Source: Pelomonas baiyunensis (GTDB lineage: Bacteria > Pseudomonadota > Gammaproteobacteria > Burkholderiales > Burkholderiaceae_C). Taken from it: a stretch of DNA of 64,000 bases. Position 1 is the stretch's first letter. Every line of letters starts with the position of its first letter. Shown here in pieces: positions 15,786-24,338 of the stretch. The stretch is from positions 682,001 through 746,000 of the forward strand of contig NZ_JBIGIB010000002.1 of assembly GCF_043555935.1 (NCBI RefSeq). The letters are read 5' to 3'. The notes beneath the pieces are model-generated. The model was not told the DNA's origin. It did not search any database and was given only the letters and a program-made list of their open reading frames with translations. The translations under genes and the position numbers were made by a program.

Positions 15786-16610
15786 TCAGTCTCGCAGGAG
15801 TTCGTTGATGCTCGTCTTGGAGCGGGTCTGTGCATCGACCCGCTTCGCGATGATGGCGGCGTACAGGCTGTAGCGGCCGTTGTCCTTGGGCAGCGAGCCC
15901 GAGATCACGACGGAGCCGGCGGGGATGCGGCCGTAGGTGACTTCGCCGGTGGTGCGGTCGTAGATCGGCGTGCTCTGGCCGATGTACACGCCCATGGAGA
16001 TGACCGAGTTCTCTTCCACGATCACGCCTTCGACCACCTCGGAGCGCGCGCCGATGAAGCAGTTGTCTTCAATGATCGTCGGGTTGGCCTGCAGCGGCTC
16101 CAGCACGCCGCCGATGCCCACGCCGCCGGACAGGTGCACGTTCTTGCCGATCTGGGCGCACGAGCCGACCGTGGCCCAGGTGTCCACCATGGTGCCCTCG
16201 TCCACGTACGCGCCGATGTTCACGTAGCTGGGCATCAGGATCACGTTCTTGGCCTGGAAGCTGCCGCGGCGCGCCACGGCCGGCGGCACCACGCGCACGC
16301 CGGTGGCACGCAGGTCGGCTTCGCTCATGCCGGCGAACTTGGTGGGCACCTTGTCGAAGAAGGTCAGGTCCTTGTCGCCCATCACACGGTTGTCGTTCAG
16401 GCGGAACGACAGCAGCACGGCCTTCTTGACCCACTGGTGCACCGTCCACTGGCCCACGCCTTCGCGCGTGGCCACGCGCAGGCGGCCGGCGTCCAACTCG
16501 CCCAGCACCTGGTCCACCGCTTGGCGCAGCTCGGCCGCGTTGTTGAGATCCAGCGAGGTCCGGTTGTCCCAGGCGTGGTCGATCAGGCTTTGCAAATCAG
16601 CGGTGTTCAT
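15786..16610 (-). CDS. dapD: Tetrahydrodipicolinate N-succinyltransferase
   Basis: Transfers succinyl from succinyl-CoA to tetrahydrodipicolinate in the lysine and meso-diaminopimelate pathway. 274 residues, the standard length, with a left-handed beta-helix (hexapeptide repeats around GTMVDTWATVGSCAQIG and VHLSGGVGIGGVLEP). The ATG at 16610 shares one base with the dapC stop (TGATG). Co-transcribed with dapC, which catalyses the next step. Confidence 0.97.
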   Translation of the reverse strand: MNTADLQSLIDHAWDNRTSLDLNNAAELRQAVDQVLGELDAGRLRVATREGVGQWTVHQWVKKAVLLSFRLNDNRVMGDKDLTFFDKVPTKFAGMSEADLRATGVRVVPPAVARRGSFQAKNVILMPSYVNIGAYVDEGTMVDTWATVGSCAQIGKNVHLSGGVGIGGVLEPLQANPTIIEDNCFIGARSEVVEGVIVEENSVISMGVYIGQSTPIYDRTTGEVTYGRIPAGSVVISGSLPKDNGRYSLYAAIIAKRVDAQTRSKTSINELLRD

Positions 16611-17812
16611 CAGAGAGCTTTGGTGAAGGAGACGATGCGGTGGGCGGCTTCGAGGCACTCGGCCTCGTCAGCCACCAGGGCCAGCCGGATGCGCCCGGCG
16701 CCCGGGTTGACGCCGTGGGCGTCGCGGGCAAGCAGGCTGCCCGGCAGCACGGTCAGATTGTATTGAGCGAGCAAGCCCTGGGCGAAGGCGACGTCGTCCC
16801 CCCAGGGCACGGCCGCCCACAGGTAAAAGCCCGCATCGGGCAGGGCCACGTCCAGCACCTGCGCGAGCAGCGGCGTGACCTGGGCGAACTTCTGCCGGTA
16901 GCGGGCGCGGTTGTCCACCACGTGGGCTTCATCGCCCCAGGCGGCGACGCTGGCGGCTTGCACGATGGGGCTCATGGCGCTGCCGTGGTACGTGCGGTAG
17001 AGCAGGAATTTCTTGAGCAGCGCAGCGTCGCCCGCCACGAAGCCCGAGCGCAGCCCGGGGACGTTGGAGCGCTTGGACAGCGAGGTGAACGCGATCAGGT
17101 TCTTGAAGTCGCTGCGCCCCAGCTTCGCGGCTGCTTCCAGGCCGCCGAGCGGCGCTTCGTCGCGGAAGTAGATCTCGGAGTAGCACTCGTCGGACGCAAT
17201 GACGAAGCCGTAGCGGTCGCTCAGCTCGAACAGCGCCTGCCACTCGGCCAGCGGCATCACCGCGCCGCTGGGGTTGCCGGGCGAGCACACGTACAGCAGC
17301 TGGGTGCGCGCCCAGGTGGCGTCGTCGATCTGGCGCCAGTCCACCGCAAAGTTGCGGGTGGGGTCCGCATTCGCGAACGCCACTTCAGCACCGGCCAGCA
17401 GCGCCGCGCCTTCGTAGATTTGGTAGAACGGGTTGGGGCACACCACCGTGGCGCCAGCGCGAGACGGGTCCACCACCGTTTGGGCGATGGCAAACAGCGC
17501 TTCGCGCGAGCCGTTCACCGGCAGCACCTGCGTGCCGGCGTCCACCGTCAACCCGTAGCGGCGGTGCAGCCAGGCGGCGATGGCTTCTCGCAGCGCGGGC
17601 GTGCCGGCGGTGGCTGGGTAGGCGGCGAGGCTGGCCATCGAGGCCTGGATGGCTTCACCAATCAGCGCGGGCGCCGGGTGGCGGGGTTCGCCGATGCCGA
17701 GCGAAATCGCCGGCAGCGCGGGGTTGGGGGTGATGCCTGCCGTCAGTTGGCGCAGGCGTTCGAACGGGTAGGGGTGCAGCCGGTCGAGCCGCGGATTGGT
17801 CGGAAAACGCAT
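16610..17812 (-). CDS. dapC: Succinyldiaminopimelate transaminase
   Basis: A fold-type I PLP aminotransferase making N-succinyl-LL-diaminopimelate. 400 residues; PLP lysine in SLSKRSNVPGLRSG, with VCPNPFYQIYEGA and SPGNPSGAVM as in DapC. Clustered with dapD immediately downstream, which supports DapC over other class I aminotransferases. It is the first gene of the leftward run dapC-dapD-pilU-prmB-ABC-F. dapE, the next pathway gene, is not in the run. Confidence 0.93.
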   Translation of the reverse strand: MRFPTNPRLDRLHPYPFERLRQLTAGITPNPALPAISLGIGEPRHPAPALIGEAIQASMASLAAYPATAGTPALREAIAAWLHRRYGLTVDAGTQVLPVNGSREALFAIAQTVVDPSRAGATVVCPNPFYQIYEGAALLAGAEVAFANADPTRNFAVDWRQIDDATWARTQLLYVCSPGNPSGAVMPLAEWQALFELSDRYGFVIASDECYSEIYFRDEAPLGGLEAAAKLGRSDFKNLIAFTSLSKRSNVPGLRSGFVAGDAALLKKFLLYRTYHGSAMSPIVQAASVAAWGDEAHVVDNRARYRQKFAQVTPLLAQVLDVALPDAGFYLWAAVPWGDDVAFAQGLLAQYNLTVLPGSLLARDAHGVNPGAGRIRLALVADEAECLEAAHRIVSFTKAL

Positions 17813-17878
17813 CCGGCCATGATAGGGCGCCCACCCCGCAGCGGTGGCGCCGCCGGATTCCTCAGCGGTGAAGTGCGC

Positions 17879-19357
17879 CTAGCTGGCGGCCGGCTCGCGC
17901 ACCACGGTGACGGTGCAGTCCGATTCGGCCACCACCTGACCCGACACGCTGCCGAGATAGCGACGCAGCGCCGAGGAGCCGCGCGCGCCCATCACGATGT
18001 GGTCCACGCCATTGCGGTGGGCGAAATCGATGATGGCACCTGCCGCGTCTGGCGCCTCCAGCACGTGAAAGGTCAGGCGTCCGTCTTCCAGGTCGAGCGC
18101 CTTGCTGATCGGCCGGGCCCAATGCTTCAGCGCGATGAGCTGCTTCACGTGCACGCTCTGGCCCTGCTTGTCGGTCAGTTCGTCGATGCCGATGCGGTTC
18201 ACCCGCATCACGCTGACGCAAGCCAGCCGCGCGCCGGACTCGGTCTGCACGATGCGGCGCACGGTTTCGCACAGCTGGGCGAGCAACTCGGGCGTGGCGT
18301 TGTCCACGTCGACCGCGGCCATCACGATGGGGCTGCGCGCCAATTGCTGACCCGCCGGAGGCGGTGGCGGCGCCTCGGCGCCCAGCGCGAAGAACCAGCG
18401 CTTGAGGCGGCGCATCGCGCCACTGCCCTGAAGCTTTTCCGCCCGTGCGGTCAGGGCCACGCCCGCAGGCTCGCGCAGGTCCAGTGCCAACTGGGCCGCG
18501 CTTTGGTAGCGGCGGTCGGGCTTGACCTCCAGACAGCGCAGGATGACTTCTTGCAGCCATGGCGGCAGCTCGGACCGGATGGCGCGCGGCGGCACCGGCT
18601 CCACGTAGAGCCGCCGGCGCAGGCCGCGCACGGAGTTCGGTTGGCCAAACGGCCGCTCGCCGGTGGCCAGGTGGTACAGCATCACGCCCAGGGCGAACAG
18701 GTCGCTGCGCGGGTCGTTGCGCACGAACTGCACCTGCTCAGGGCTCATGTAAGGGCCGGTGCCCATGGGCAAGGTGAACTCTTCTTCCAGCAGGTCCGGC
18801 AGGTGCTCGTGCCGGCTGAGGCCGAAGTCCACCAGCACGGCGGTGCCGTCGGGCCGGAACATGATGTTGCTGGGCTTGATGTCCAGGTGCACCACGTGCT
18901 GGCGGTGCAGGGCGGCCAGCGCCGTGGCCACGCGGGCGCCGATGTCGGCCACCTCCTCGGGAGGCAGCGGCGCGTCGTCCAGCCGCGGGCGCAGTGTGTC
19001 GCCCGGGATGCGCTCCATCACGATGAAGGCCTGCCGCGTCCAATCGCCCCGGGCCACGAAGCGCGGCACGTGCGGGCCGCTGAGCTGCGGCATCAGCATC
19101 TGCTCGACCTCAAAGCCGACGATGGTGGCCGGGTCTTCTCCGCCCTTGATGCGGGGCACCTTCATCAGCAGGTCGTCCGCGGCGGCCGTGCCGTCCGGTT
19201 TGAGCCGGGTAACGCGCCACAAGTTGGCCATGCCGCCCTGGTGCAGCCGGGCCTCCAGCCGGAAGCCGTCCAGCACCTGGCCGGCTTCCAGCGGGGCGTG
19301 CGCGGGCGGTGGTGGTGGGGAAGAGGGCAGGGGTGTGGGGGCGGAGGTGCTCATCAC
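17879..19357 (-). CDS. Ser/Thr protein kinase fused to universal stress protein domain
   Basis: 492 residues. A Hanks-type kinase at about 28-300: glycine-loop-like LHQGGMANLW, catalytic lysine in LLMKVPRI, catalytic loop HLDIKPSN, DFG metal motif (VDFGLS), and MSPEQ activation end. A UspA domain follows at about 345-492 with ATP-binding glycines in MGARGSSALRRYLGSVS. The N-terminus is Pro-rich; there is no transmembrane segment, so it is cytosolic. It overlaps the metallophosphoesterase gene by ATGA. A kinase that senses ATP or stress through UspA is inference. Confidence 0.88.
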   Translation of the reverse strand: MMSTSAPTPLPSSPPPPPAHAPLEAGQVLDGFRLEARLHQGGMANLWRVTRLKPDGTAAADDLLMKVPRIKGGEDPATIVGFEVEQMLMPQLSGPHVPRFVARGDWTRQAFIVMERIPGDTLRPRLDDAPLPPEEVADIGARVATALAALHRQHVVHLDIKPSNIMFRPDGTAVLVDFGLSRHEHLPDLLEEEFTLPMGTGPYMSPEQVQFVRNDPRSDLFALGVMLYHLATGERPFGQPNSVRGLRRRLYVEPVPPRAIRSELPPWLQEVILRCLEVKPDRRYQSAAQLALDLREPAGVALTARAEKLQGSGAMRRLKRWFFALGAEAPPPPPAGQQLARSPIVMAAVDVDNATPELLAQLCETVRRIVQTESGARLACVSVMRVNRIGIDELTDKQGQSVHVKQLIALKHWARPISKALDLEDGRLTFHVLEAPDAAGAIIDFAHRNGVDHIVMGARGSSALRRYLGSVSGQVVAESDCTVTVVREPAAS

Positions 19358-20130
19358 TCGCCCCGCGTCAAGCGCCGGGCCAGGCGCTCGGCAATTGGGG
19401 CAGGCAGCCCGCTGGCCAGCACGCCCGCGCAGGCGGCCTCCACGTCGTACGCCACGCGCTGAAAGGTGACGCGGGCGTCATCCAGTTCCGACGGGCCAGG
19501 GTCCAGCAGGGCGTAGCAGGCGGCGGGGTTGCCGTCGCGGGGTTGGCCGCAGGAGCCGGGAATGATCAACCACTGGCGGTGGGTGGGCAGCGGCATGGCT
19601 GCACCCGCCACGGGGCGGAAGTCACCGGCCTTGCCGGTGCCGGACAGGTGGAACAGCATGGGGTCATGCATGTGGCCGCAGACCTGGATGCGCGCCGCGT
19701 GCGCATGCAAGCTGCGCACGGCTTCAGCACGGCCTTGGATGTACTCCCAGCCGCCGGGGTCGAACGCGTTCGCATGCACGAACAGGCATCCCGCCTCGGG
19801 CGCCTGCGCGCGCAACGGCAGCTTGGCGAGGAAGTCCAGTTGCTCGTGGTCCAACTGGGCGCGGGTCCACTCGATGACGGCCCTGGCGTCCGGGTGCATG
19901 CCGGGCTTGCTGCCCTGAACCACGGCTTCGTCGTGGTTGCCGAGCACCACGCGGGCGCCGTCAGCCGTCAGTTGCCGAACCTGATCGACCACCCACGCCG
20001 GGTCTGCCCCGTAGCCGACGAAATCGCCCAGCAAGGCGAAGTGGGTCGCGCCCTGCGCGCGGGCATCGGCCAGCACCGCTTCCAGGGCTTGGCGGTTGGC
20101 ATGGATGTCGGTGATGAGGGCCCAGCGCAT
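19354..20130 (-). CDS. Calcineurin-like metallophosphoesterase
   Basis: A 258-residue phosphoesterase of the YfcE/PP-like group: metal ligands in TDIHANRQAL (D8, H10), LLGDFVGYG, VLGNHDEAV, CGHMHDPM, and IPGSCGQPRDGNP. There is no signal peptide. It precedes and overlaps the kinase-UspA gene (ATGA). It may be a protein phosphatase opposing the kinase or a phosphodiesterase on small molecules; the sequence does not decide. Confidence 0.88.
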   Translation of the reverse strand: MRWALITDIHANRQALEAVLADARAQGATHFALLGDFVGYGADPAWVVDQVRQLTADGARVVLGNHDEAVVQGSKPGMHPDARAVIEWTRAQLDHEQLDFLAKLPLRAQAPEAGCLFVHANAFDPGGWEYIQGRAEAVRSLHAHAARIQVCGHMHDPMLFHLSGTGKAGDFRPVAGAAMPLPTHRQWLIIPGSCGQPRDGNPAACYALLDPGPSELDDARVTFQRVAYDVEAACAGVLASGLPAPIAERLARRLTRGE

Positions 20131-20229
20131 GGTGTTCAGCTTGCCATGACGCGCTGACGCCGAACCAACATCCGACGCAGGGAATTCCTGGGGGTGAAGA
20201 GGCGCCCCGCGTCGGCGGAGCGCGCCCGA

Positions 20230-21192
20230 TCAGCCGATGCGGCCGAGCAGCAGGTACTCCATCAAGGCCTTCTGCACGTGCATGCGGTTCTCGGCTTCGT
20301 CCCACACCACCGACTGCGGGCCGTCGATGACGTCGGCCGTGACTTCCTCGCCGCGGTGCGCGGGGAGGCAGTGCATGAACAGGGCGTCAGGCTTGGCGCG
20401 GGCCATCATGTCGCGGTCCACACACCAGTCGGCGAATGCGGCGCGCCGGGCCTCGTTCTCGGCTTCGTAGCCCATGCTGGTCCAGACGTCGGTCGTGACC
20501 AGATCAGCGCCCTCGCACGCCTCGTGCGGGTCTTTGAACACGCGGTAGCAGCCGGCGTCCTTCACGCCGGCCACGGCGGGGTCGATTTCATAGCCGCTCG
20601 GGGTGCTCACATGCACCTTGAACCCCAGGATCTCGGCGGCCTGCAGCCAGGTGTTGGCCATGTTGTTGCCGTCACCCACCCAGGCCACGACGCGGCCTTT
20701 GAGGCAGTCCATGTCGATGGCGCCCCGGCGGTCCATGCCGCGGGCTTCGATGAAGGTGAACAGGTCCGCCAAGATCTGGCAGGGGTGGTACTCGTTGGTC
20801 AGCCCGTTGATGACCGGCACGCGCGAGTGCGCGGCGAAGCGCTCGATCTTGCTTTGCTCGAAGGTGCGGATCATCACGATGTCAACCATGCGGCTGATCA
20901 CGCGGGCCGAGTCCTCCACCGGCTCGGCACGGCCGAGCTGGCTGTCGCCGGTCGTCAGGTGCACGACCGAGCCGCCCATTTGGTACATGCCGGCCTCAAA
21001 GCTCACGCGGGTGCGCGTGCTGGCCTTCTCGAAGATCATGGCCAGCGTGCGGTCTTGCAGGGGCTGGTATTTCTCGTAGTTCTTGAAGCGGCGCTTGATG
21101 ATGGCGGCGCGGTCGAACAGGTGGGCATATTCCTCGGCCCGCAGGTCTTTGAACTGGAGGTAGTGGCGCATCAGCGAATCCCCGGGCTTCAT
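20230..21192 (-). CDS. argF: Ornithine carbamoyltransferase
   Basis: Makes citrulline from ornithine and carbamoyl phosphate in arginine synthesis. 320 residues (313 from an alternative ATG at 21171, where the usual RHYLQFKDL start lies). Carbamoyl-phosphate site STRTR, HPCQILADL, and ornithine site FMHCLPAHRGEE are present. The ATG at 21192 overlaps the argD stop (ATGA), so argD-argF is an operon. Confidence 0.96.
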   Translation of the reverse strand: MKPGDSLMRHYLQFKDLRAEEYAHLFDRAAIIKRRFKNYEKYQPLQDRTLAMIFEKASTRTRVSFEAGMYQMGGSVVHLTTGDSQLGRAEPVEDSARVISRMVDIVMIRTFEQSKIERFAAHSRVPVINGLTNEYHPCQILADLFTFIEARGMDRRGAIDMDCLKGRVVAWVGDGNNMANTWLQAAEILGFKVHVSTPSGYEIDPAVAGVKDAGCYRVFKDPHEACEGADLVTTDVWTSMGYEAENEARRAAFADWCVDRDMMARAKPDALFMHCLPAHRGEEVTADVIDGPQSVVWDEAENRMHVQKALMEYLLLGRIG

Positions 21193-22394
21193 GGCTTGGG
21201 CTGCGCCAACAGGGCGCGGATCAGGGGCACTAGGATGGCGGCGATTTGACGGGCCTCGTCATGCGTGAGGATCAGCGGCGGCAGCAGGCGCACGACGCGG
21301 TCGGCCGTGACACTGATGAGCAGGCCGGCTTCCAGTGCCTGGCCCAGCAGCGGGCCGGCCGGGCGGTCCAGCTCGATGCCCAGCATCAGGCCCTGGCCGC
21401 GAATCTCCACCACACCGGCCACGCCGGCCAGACCCTCGGCCAGTGCGGACTGCAGCGTGGCGCCCACCGCCTCGGCGTTGGCGAGCAGACCGTCTTCTTC
21501 CATGATCTTGAGCGTTTCCACGCCCGCCCGCATGGCGAGCGGGTTGCCGCCAAAGGTGGTGCCGTGGTTGCCGGCCTTCAGCACGTCGGCGGCGCGCGGT
21601 CCGCAGACGACCGCACCCACGGGCACGCCCGAGCCCAGGCCCTTGGCCAGCGGCATCACGTCCGGCTGGATGCCGGCCCACTGGTGAGCAAACCATTTGC
21701 CGGTGCGGCCGATGCCGCACTGCACCTCATCCAGCATCAACAGCAGGTTGCGCGCGTCACAGATACGGCGCAGCGCTTGCAGGAACTCGACACGGGCCGG
21801 GTTGATGCCGCCTTCGCCCTGGATGGTTTCCAGGAAGATGGCCGTGATGTTGGGGTTGGCGTCCAGTGCGGCTTCGACGGCGGGCACGTCGTTCAGCGGC
21901 ACGCGCACGAACCCCGGCACCAGCGGCGTGAAGCCGGCATGGATCTTCGGGTTCGCGGTGGCCGACAAGGTGGCCAGCGAGCGGCCATGGAAGGCGCCTT
22001 CGAACACCAACACGGCGGGGTTGTCGTTGCCACGGTCGTGGCCGAACTTGCGTGCGATCTTCAAGGCGGCTTCGTTCGCTTCCAGGCCGCTGTTGCAGAA
22101 GAACGCGTTGGTCAGGCCGGACAGCGCGCACAGCTTGTCGGCCAGTTGCTCTTGCAGCGGGATGCGGTAGTAGTTGCTGGTGTGGATCAGCTGCGTGAGT
22201 TGGTGCTGCAGGGCGGGCACCAGGCGCGGGTGGTTGTGACCCAGCGTGTTGACCGCGATGCCGGCCAAACCGTCCAGCAATCGTCGGCCCTGCGTGTCCC
22301 AGACCCAGCTGCCTTGACCGTGCGACAGGGCAACGGGCAGGCGGCCGTAAGTCGGCATCACATGGCTGTCAGAAGGGACGGTAGGGGCGCTCAT
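21189..22394 (-). CDS. argD: Acetylornithine aminotransferase
   Basis: A PLP-dependent aminotransferase converting N-acetylglutamate semialdehyde to acetylornithine. 401 residues from the ATG at 22394, which has GGAGA six bases upstream; the frame is open for 63 more codons without family similarity. Class III features: FFCNSGLEANEAALKIARK, LMLDEVQCGIGRTG, and PLP lysine in PLAKGLGSGVP. First gene of the argD-argF operon. Confidence 0.95.
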   Translation of the reverse strand: MSAPTVPSDSHVMPTYGRLPVALSHGQGSWVWDTQGRRLLDGLAGIAVNTLGHNHPRLVPALQHQLTQLIHTSNYYRIPLQEQLADKLCALSGLTNAFFCNSGLEANEAALKIARKFGHDRGNDNPAVLVFEGAFHGRSLATLSATANPKIHAGFTPLVPGFVRVPLNDVPAVEAALDANPNITAIFLETIQGEGGINPARVEFLQALRRICDARNLLLMLDEVQCGIGRTGKWFAHQWAGIQPDVMPLAKGLGSGVPVGAVVCGPRAADVLKAGNHGTTFGGNPLAMRAGVETLKIMEEDGLLANAEAVGATLQSALAEGLAGVAGVVEIRGQGLMLGIELDRPAGPLLGQALEAGLLISVTADRVVRLLPPLILTHDEARQIAAILVPLIRALLAQPKP

Positions 22395-22544
22395 CAGGTC
22401 TCCAGAGCAGATTGAGAAAAAGGAACGTTTGATTCTAGGGTGCGGGCTTGCGCGTTTGCTGCGGCGCAGCAGATGGCGCGCTGGCAAGGCACAATAGGGG
22501 TCTTTGCCCGCGGCGCATGCCGTGGTGCGCAGCCTCACTGCCTC

Positions 22545-22883
22545 ATGACCGTTGTTCCCAAGCCGCGCGAAGTTTTCATCCAAGGCGTGACCCTGGATGG
22601 GAAGACGTTTCGCCCGAGTGATTGGGCGGAGCGACTGGCGGGGGCGATGTCCTGTTTCCGCCCGGGTGGCGTTCGCGCCGGGATCGGGGCTTACATCGGT
22701 TATTCGCCGTTTTGTGTGCCCACGGTCATCAACGGGGTCAAGTGCGTGATCGTGAACGAAGAACTGCGTCGGCTGGAGCCGATGGCTTGGGACTTTGTCA
22801 TGAACTTTGCGCGTGACAACAACCTCCAGGTCGCCGATGCGTGTCTGTTGCCCGACGCGCCAGGCGGTGGCAACGGCGCGTGA
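22545..22883 (+). CDS. DUF3579 protein
   Basis: A 112-residue conserved protein of unknown function, typical of betaproteobacteria; REVFIQGVTLDGKTFRPSDWAE and PTVINGVKCVIVNEEL are its signature segments. There is no membrane segment or signal. The start at 22545 was chosen because similarity begins here; the frame is open back to 22440. It is divergent from argD and its stop overlaps the next gene's GTG (GTGA). Confidence 0.85.
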   Translation: MTVVPKPREVFIQGVTLDGKTFRPSDWAERLAGAMSCFRPGGVRAGIGAYIGYSPFCVPTVINGVKCVIVNEELRRLEPMAWDFVMNFARDNNLQVADACLLPDAPGGGNGA

Positions 22884-23800
22884 CCGTCCGGCCTGGCGAT
22901 GGCCTTGGTGCGGCGGTTCCTGCCTTGGAGCCGGCCCCCGCGAACGCTGAAAACGGTTGGCTGACAGCCACCTCCGATATTTCTGGCACGACTGAATCGG
23001 CCGAGCCGCCGACCTGGGTGTTGGTGCGCGGTTGGTCGCGCAACAGCGGCCACTGGGGTGCGTTTCCGCGCTTTTTCGAACGTGAGTTGGGACTCGTGCA
23101 GCCGGGCGCCCGGCTGGTGTTGCTGGATCTGCCGGGCACGGGCGCCTGGAGTCAACAGGCCAGCCCGACCCGGGTCCGGGACATCGTCAAGCTGTGTCGC
23201 GACGAGCTGCAGCGGCGTGGCGTGGCCGGGCCGGTGTCGCTGTTGGGCATGTCGCTGGGGGCTGCAGTGATTGCCGACTGGGCGACGCGTTATCCCTCCG
23301 AAGTGGCGGCGGGCGTGTTGATCAACCCGAGCCTGCGGCCATTTAGCGAGGTGTTTCGGCGGTCGATGCCGATGGAATACCTCGCGCTGTTCCTGCTGTC
23401 GTTCGGGCGTTTCAACTGGCGCCGGCGGGAAGAGCGCGTGCTGCGACTGACCACGCGCCTCACTGCGCCGCAAGCCGTCATGGAGCGTTGGCTGGACCTC
23501 CAGCGCCAGCACCCCGTGGGCGTGCGAAACGCGGTTCGTCAGTGGTGGGCGGGTCTGCGCTACCGCGCGAGCCGCGCGCGACCCGGTGCGCCGATGCTGC
23601 TGTTGTGCAGCCGGGCTGATGGTTTGGTGGATTGGCGCTGCTCTCAGGCCATCAGTCGGGCTTGGGGTGCGCCGCTGCGCCTGCACACGAAAGCAGGGCA
23701 CGACCTGGCGCTGGATGACCCTCTGTGGGTGGCAAGGAGCGTGGTCGACTGGCTGCGCGACCGCTCGCTGAACGGCGTGGAGCCCGGGGAGTGGCATTGA
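22880..23800 (+). CDS. Alpha/beta hydrolase
   Basis: A 306-residue hydrolase of the alpha/beta fold: oxyanion region LVRGWSRNSGHWG, nucleophile elbow GMSLGA, acid in CSRADGLVD, and histidine in TKAGHDLALDD. There is no signal peptide. Substrate unknown. The GTG at 22880 overlaps the DUF3579 stop codon, so the pair is probably an operon; the frame is open back to 22841. Confidence 0.85.
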   Translation: MTVRPGDGLGAAVPALEPAPANAENGWLTATSDISGTTESAEPPTWVLVRGWSRNSGHWGAFPRFFERELGLVQPGARLVLLDLPGTGAWSQQASPTRVRDIVKLCRDELQRRGVAGPVSLLGMSLGAAVIADWATRYPSEVAAGVLINPSLRPFSEVFRRSMPMEYLALFLLSFGRFNWRRREERVLRLTTRLTAPQAVMERWLDLQRQHPVGVRNAVRQWWAGLRYRASRARPGAPMLLLCSRADGLVDWRCSQAISRAWGAPLRLHTKAGHDLALDDPLWVARSVVDWLRDRSLNGVEPGEWH

Positions 23801-23872
23801 GGCGCAAGCGAGCGCCTGAATGACGGAGGGTGCCGTCGCGCCACTGACCCATTGGGGGTGGTGCCTGAAATG

Positions 23873-23895
23873 AAAAAGGCCCGCATTCGCGGGCC
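23873..23895 (-). terminator. Terminator of rpsT
   Basis: A seven-base stem GGCCCGC/GCGGGCC with a four-base loop and a TTTTT tail on the minus strand, 29 bases past the rpsT stop codon. Confidence 0.85.
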
Positions 23896-23923
23896 TTCCT
23901 CTGCACCAGAGCTGGATTGGTTT

Positions 23924-24220
23924 TTAGGCGGCGAGCGCCTTGATCTTGGCGGACAGGCGGCTCTTGTGGCGAGCAGCCTTGTTCTTGTGGAAGATGCCCT
24001 TGTCGGCGACGGAGTCGATGACAGCTTGGGCGGTCTTGAACAGTTCGGCGGCCTTGGGCTTGTCGCCGGCCGTCACGGCCTTTTGCACGTTCTTGATGAC
24101 CGTGCGGAATTTGGAGCGCAGCGCGGTGTTCGCGGCGTTGAGCTTGACGTCCTGGCGGGCGCGCTTGCGACCCGACGCCAGGCGAACCGTCTTCTTCTTG
24201 GCTTTGGAGCTGGTTGCCAT
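23924..24220 (-). CDS. rpsT: 30S ribosomal protein S20
   Basis: A 98-residue, strongly basic, helical protein binding 16S rRNA. The N-terminal run SSKAKKKTVRLASGRKRARQ and the end GIFHKNKAARHKSRLSAKI are typical of S20. Single-gene unit with its own promoter (24255-24284) and terminator. Divergent from murJ, as in many proteobacteria. Confidence 0.97.
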   Translation of the reverse strand: MATSSKAKKKTVRLASGRKRARQDVKLNAANTALRSKFRTVIKNVQKAVTAGDKPKAAELFKTAQAVIDSVADKGIFHKNKAARHKSRLSAKIKALAA

Positions 24221-24254
24221 GCTGTATCTATACCCAGTTGGTGCAAAGACAGCG

Positions 24255-24284
24255 AGTGTAGCACGCGTTATTGAATTTGGCCAA
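24255..24284 (-). promoter_or_regulatory. Probable sigma-70 promoter of rpsT
   Basis: On the minus strand TTGGCC and TACACT are 18 bases apart, about 35 bases upstream of the rpsT start. No operator is apparent. Confidence 0.5.
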
Positions 24285-24338
24285 TAGCTTGGGTGAGTTG
24301 CACTGATGCGTCAAGGGGCGCCACAGATAATCCCCTGC

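Noticed and set aside
16640..19462. A 940-codon plus-strand open frame
   Set aside because: It lies opposite dapC and the kinase-UspA gene, which carry clear motifs. Long empty antisense frames are expected in GC-rich genes; its translation is His/Gln/Arg-rich with no recognisable domain.
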